A stretch of 9,713 bases of DNA from Nitrosomonadales bacterium (GTDB lineage: Bacteria; Pseudomonadota; Gammaproteobacteria; Burkholderiales; Nitrosomonadaceae), in contig SPBV01000059.1 in NCBI GenBank assembly GCA_004525885.1, forward strand, positions 1-9,713, in the 5' to 3' direction. The notes under the pieces are model-generated. The model searched no databases. It was not told where the DNA came from and worked only from the letters and a program-made list of their open reading frames with translations. Position 1 is the first letter of the stretch. Every line of letters starts with the position of its first letter. The translations under genes were made by a program, and so were the position numbers. Of the stretch, positions 7,127-9,713 are shown one piece after another.

Positions 7127-7143
7127 TTTGCTAAATTAGCAAA
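7127..7143. promoter_or_regulatory. 17-bp palindrome, candidate operator upstream of the MCE operon promoter
   Basis: TTTGCTAA-A-TTAGCAAA is a perfect 8-bp inverted repeat about a central A. It lies between the ybdD stop and the candidate -35 of the MCE operon. An 11-bp part (TGCTAAATTAG) recurs in the same orientation at 7061-7071. This fits a repressor or activator binding site. A weak hairpin terminator for cstA-ybdD is an alternative: on the minus strand the stem is short, AT-rich and followed only by a mixed A/T stretch, so I prefer operator. Confidence 0.4.
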
Positions 7144-7162
7144 ATATGGCACCTTCATATCA

Positions 7163-7357
7163 TTAGCAACATCGTCGCACTCCATCCCATTTTCTAGTTT
7201 GCTCAGCTTTAAAAAAAGTTTTACAGTCTAGAGGTTGACCGCCTTCGTTAGCGTGATATTTATGCCAGTGCACAAGGTAACGCTCGTAGGCATCATCACC
7301 GCTAATAGTTCGTATTATTTGCCAGGTATGACGTGCAATCATCGTTATAGATTTCAT
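7163..7357 (-). CDS. ybdD: YbdD/YjiX family small protein (CstA partner)
   Basis: A 64-residue protein of the YbdD/YjiX (DUF466, 'putative selenoprotein') family. Visible signs are a GDDAYERYLVHWH segment matching the family's PDYDNYVEHM core, a FF(K/R)xxQ stretch (residues 48-53), and the conserved C-terminal end RRCC. The stop directly after the Cys-Cys pair is TAA and both residues are ordinary Cys codons, so no selenocysteine is indicated. A good AGGAAG ribosome site lies about 6 nt upstream of the ATG. It starts 12 nt after the cstA stop. Family knowledge: the partner gene accompanies cstA/btsT almost everywhere and is reported to support pyruvate uptake by CstA in E. coli. Its molecular action is unknown. 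It may be a cytoplasmic accessory subunit, which is inference. Confidence 0.88.
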   Translation of the reverse strand: MKSITMIARHTWQIIRTISGDDAYERYLVHWHKYHANEGGQPLDCKTFFKAEQTRKWDGVRRCC

Positions 7358-7369
7358 AAGGCTTCCTTT

Positions 7370-9460
7370 TTAATCACGCGCCCATTTTTCAATCTCACGA
7401 CGACTGAATTCATGGGGTACTTCGGATAGTGGTGGGTGAGGCATGCCAGTAATAATGCGGTATGAAACTCGAATTGTGTCTAGTACTAATATCCAGGTAG
7501 TAACTAAGAAAAAGCCAGTAAGTGTTGCAGCAAGATAATCATTAAAAATTAATTGTTGGGTGGTGGCAGCCGTTTCGGGTGATAATGTACCAGCAACGAG
7601 TTTTGTCGCTAAGTCTTGGGCGTGTGAGAGAAACCCTATACGTAGCTCAGGACTAAAGAGTTTCTCCCACGCGGCAGCGCTGGTTATGATAATAAGCCAA
7701 GTAAGTGGTATTGCTGTGATCCATGCATAGCGTAGTTTGCCAGATTTGATAAGAATTGTTGTGGCTACGCATAGTGCAATTGCAGCAAGCATCTGGTTAG
7801 CAATGCCAAATAGTGGCCATAAACTATTAATCCCACCCAGTGGATCAAGCGTGCCGATATAGAGGAAGTATCCCCATGCGCTCACGAAGATGCCGCTAGT
7901 CAGAAATACACTAGGGTACCAACTAGTTCGACCTAGAGGTTTATAGATGTTGCTAAGCAAGTCTTGTAACATAAAGCGACCGACGCGGGTTCCTGCATCG
8001 AGAGTAGTAAGTATGAACAGTGCCTCAAACATGATGGCAAAGTGATACCACATGGCCATCAGACTTGAGCCAAAGGCACTGGAAAGAATGCTAGCCATAC
8101 CAACTGCAAATGAGGGTGCGCCACCAGTACGTGCAAATAGACTTGCTTCTCCCATGTCTGCGGCAAGTTGTTGCATTTGTAATATAGTGACAGGAAAGCC
8201 CCAACTATTTATTGTGGCTACAGCTTCTGTTGCCTCTTTGCCTACAATACCAGCCGGACTATTAATAGCAAAAAAGACGCCAGGGTCAAGTACAGTAGCG
8301 GCGATTATAGCCATTACAGCAACGAAGGATTCCACCATCATTGCACCATAACCGATGAGCCGGGAGTCTGCTTCGTTGGAAAGTAGTTTTGGGGTGGTAC
8401 CTGAGGAGATTAGTGAATGGAAACCAGAGATGGCACCGCATGCAATTGTGATAAACACAAAGGGGAACAACGCACCAGCGAAGATTGGTCCAGTACCGTC
8501 AATGAATTGCGTGAGTGCAGGCATTTTTATTTCTGGCCGCAAAATAATAACCGCAACGGCAAGCATTAACATTGTGCCAATTTTCATAAAAGTTGACAAA
8601 TAATCGCGTGGCGCAAGCAATAGCCACACAGGGGCAGCGGCGGCAGTAAAACCGTAAGCAATTATCATCAATGCAAGTGTTGGCCCGTCATAATCAAACC
8701 ATTGACGCAAATTAGGATGATGATCTATCCAGCCACCAGCCACTACAGCTGAAAACAGCAGTACTATACCAATCAGTGTGCCTTCCAACACACGGCCAGG
8801 CCGAACATTGCGCATATATAAACCGATCAGTATGGCAATTGGAATAGTGGCTGCTACAGTGGAGGTGGCCCACGGACTGTGCTTCATTGCGTTAACTACT
8901 ACTAGGCCAAGTACGGCAATAAGGATGATCATAATCACCATGACTCCTACTAATGCTGCTATGCCGCCAAAAACACCAAGTTCATCACGCGCCATTTGGC
9001 CCAGCGAACGACCATTGCGGCGGGTGGAGAAGAACAGCGTGACAAAATCTTGCACACAACCGCCTAGCACTGCCCCTACCAAGATCCACAGTGTGCCAGG
9101 TAAATAGCCAAATTGTACGGCGAGAGTAGGGCCTATCAGAGGTCCGGGACCGGCTATAGCGGCAAAGTGATGGCCAAAAACGACCCATTTATTTGTAGGA
9201 ACAAAATCGCGATTATCGTTCAGGCGTTCTGCCGGAGTGGCGCGACTTTCATCTAACATTAGAACTTTCGTGGCAATAAAAGCACTGTAAAATCGGTAGC
9301 CAATGGCGTAAACACATATTGCTGCTGCAATAAACCATACGCTGTTAATAGTTTCGCCGCGATGTAATGCAATGGTTCCGATAGCAGTAGCACCAAGTAT
9401 TGCTACGCCAATCCAGGTAAGGATACCAAGCAGCCCTAATTTTCTAGTGGAAGTAGTCAT
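7370..9460 (-). CDS. cstA: Carbon starvation protein CstA (pyruvate/peptide transporter)
   Basis: A 696-residue polytopic inner-membrane protein, matching the CstA/BtsT family in length (about 700) and layout. It has many hydrophobic helices from residue ~12 on and the conserved stretch NKWVVFGHHFAAIAGPGP (residues 90-107), followed by LIGPTLAVQFG and GGCVQDF. Further conserved loops include GTTPKLLSNE and FEALFILTTLDAGTRVGR. The C-terminal CstA domain ends in a short polar cytoplasmic tail (SRREIEKWARD). Known roles: peptide uptake in carbon starvation and pyruvate uptake. Which substrate applies here cannot be told. It forms an operon with ybdD, 12 nt downstream. No LytS/BtsR-type regulator is in the window. 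The ATG at 9460 is preceded by a weak GAGAA; just upstream an ATG-AGA-AAA-TGA mini-ORF overlaps the start codon. A candidate TATAAT lies at 9486-9491. Confidence 0.95.
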   Translation of the reverse strand: MTTSTRKLGLLGILTWIGVAILGATAIGTIALHRGETINSVWFIAAAICVYAIGYRFYSAFIATKVLMLDESRATPAERLNDNRDFVPTNKWVVFGHHFAAIAGPGPLIGPTLAVQFGYLPGTLWILVGAVLGGCVQDFVTLFFSTRRNGRSLGQMARDELGVFGGIAALVGVMVIMIILIAVLGLVVVNAMKHSPWATSTVAATIPIAILIGLYMRNVRPGRVLEGTLIGIVLLFSAVVAGGWIDHHPNLRQWFDYDGPTLALMIIAYGFTAAAAPVWLLLAPRDYLSTFMKIGTMLMLAVAVIILRPEIKMPALTQFIDGTGPIFAGALFPFVFITIACGAISGFHSLISSGTTPKLLSNEADSRLIGYGAMMVESFVAVMAIIAATVLDPGVFFAINSPAGIVGKEATEAVATINSWGFPVTILQMQQLAADMGEASLFARTGGAPSFAVGMASILSSAFGSSLMAMWYHFAIMFEALFILTTLDAGTRVGRFMLQDLLSNIYKPLGRTSWYPSVFLTSGIFVSAWGYFLYIGTLDPLGGINSLWPLFGIANQMLAAIALCVATTILIKSGKLRYAWITAIPLTWLIIITSAAAWEKLFSPELRIGFLSHAQDLATKLVAGTLSPETAATTQQLIFNDYLAATLTGFFLVTTWILVLDTIRVSYRIITGMPHPPLSEVPHEFSRREIEKWARD

Positions 9461-9485
9461 TTTCTCATGCGTGTTCGGTATAAAT

Positions 9486-9491
9486 ATTATA
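9486..9491 (-). promoter_or_regulatory. Candidate -10 box for cstA
   Basis: A perfect TATAAT on the minus strand, about 25 nt before the cstA start codon. Transcription would begin near 9479, leaving a leader of roughly 19 nt that still contains the GAGAA ribosome site. No good -35 hexamer is seen at 16-18 nt upstream, so it may need an activator or may be chance. Confidence 0.35.
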
Positions 9492-9607
9492 GAACTAAAT
9501 CCTTATAACACGATGATAGGAAATATCAGTCTATGTAAATGACCGTTCTAGCTCAAAAGGGAAAGATTTGAATTGCAAAATATACACTTTCTAGTATGTG
9601 ACTTGCT

Positions 9608-9613
9608 ATTATA
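9608..9613 (-). promoter_or_regulatory. Second candidate -10 box further upstream of cstA
   Basis: Another exact TATAAT on the minus strand (in TTTTGTATAATAGC), about 150 nt before cstA. No convincing -35 element accompanies it. If real it would give a long-leader transcript. The region is AT-rich, so chance is likely. Confidence 0.22.
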
Positions 9614-9713
9614 CAAAATAAGGATGAATCTAAGATCGTTGTATACTTGTTAAAATGTAGTTCTTACGTAGCATGGCCGAATTTTGGGGCACAGTTTTTA
9701 GCGAGAATTAATA

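Larger units (their letters stand above)
9461..9713. other. Upstream region of cstA with no gene
   Basis: These 253 nt up to the window edge contain only very short open frames (for example 9673-9711, 12 codons) and no RNA gene or repeat that I recognise. The composition is AT-rich, as expected for a promoter region. A neighbouring gene probably begins or ends beyond the window. Confidence 0.6.

Noticed and set aside
7127..7143. Intrinsic terminator of cstA-ybdD
   Set aside because: The usable stem is about 6 bp and AT-rich, with no U-tract; kept only as an alternative to an operator.
7163..7168. Possible selenocysteine at the YbdD C-terminus
   Set aside because: The last two codons are TGT and TGC and the stop is TAA, so no UGA is present.
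8052..9107. Several plus-strand open frames (8052-8351, 8355-8603, 8778-9107) opposite cstA
   Set aside because: Low-complexity Ala/Ile/Thr/Ser-rich translations are the antisense image of membrane helices; cstA is intact on the other strand.
9673..9711. Twelve-codon plus-strand frame at the window end
   Set aside because: It is too short, has no ribosome site and resembles nothing I recognise.

Overview
The window looks like chromosomal DNA of a Gram-negative proteobacterium. It is most likely a low-GC betaproteobacterium of the Nitrosomonas type; this placement is inferred from protein similarity and gene order recalled from memory, with no search run. Gram-negative envelope genes (an inner-membrane MCE lipid ABC transporter and a lipoprotein) and the dacA-ybeD-lipB-lipA order support a proteobacterium. 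I see no insertion sequences, phage genes, CRISPR arrays, tRNA or rRNA. Coding density is high and the gene content is ordinary core metabolism and envelope maintenance.

Left block, plus strand (about 1-3411): the 3' end of a penicillin-binding protein 5-type D,D-carboxypeptidase (dacA), a D-amino-acid aminotransferase (dat), a small YbeD/DUF493 protein, lipoyl(octanoyl) transferase (lipB) and lipoyl synthase (lipA). The genes are tightly spaced and probably form one transcription unit joining peptidoglycan D-amino-acid metabolism to protein lipoylation. LipB transfers octanoate from acyl carrier protein to lipoyl domains and LipA inserts the two sulfurs.

Middle block, minus strand (6977 down to 3501): a four-gene MCE-type lipid transporter operon. 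In transcription order it encodes a STAS-MlaE fusion permease, an MlaF-type ATPase, an MlaD-type MCE protein with a long helical tail, and a PqiC-like outer-membrane lipoprotein. The genes are 12 and 7 nt apart and then overlap by 4 nt. There is no MlaC, separate MlaB or MlaA here, so the set resembles a cross between Mla and Pqi systems. The upstream 185-nt gap holds a candidate promoter and a palindrome with a second partial copy.

Right block, minus strand (9460 down to 7163): cstA, a carbon-starvation/pyruvate-peptide transporter, followed after 12 nt by its usual small partner ybdD. The last 253 nt (9461-9713) contain no supportable gene. They hold candidate minus-strand promoter elements for cstA.

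I found no clearly new system. The items most worth a second look are the hybrid MCE transporter, its STAS domain, and the repeated operator-like palindrome in front of it.
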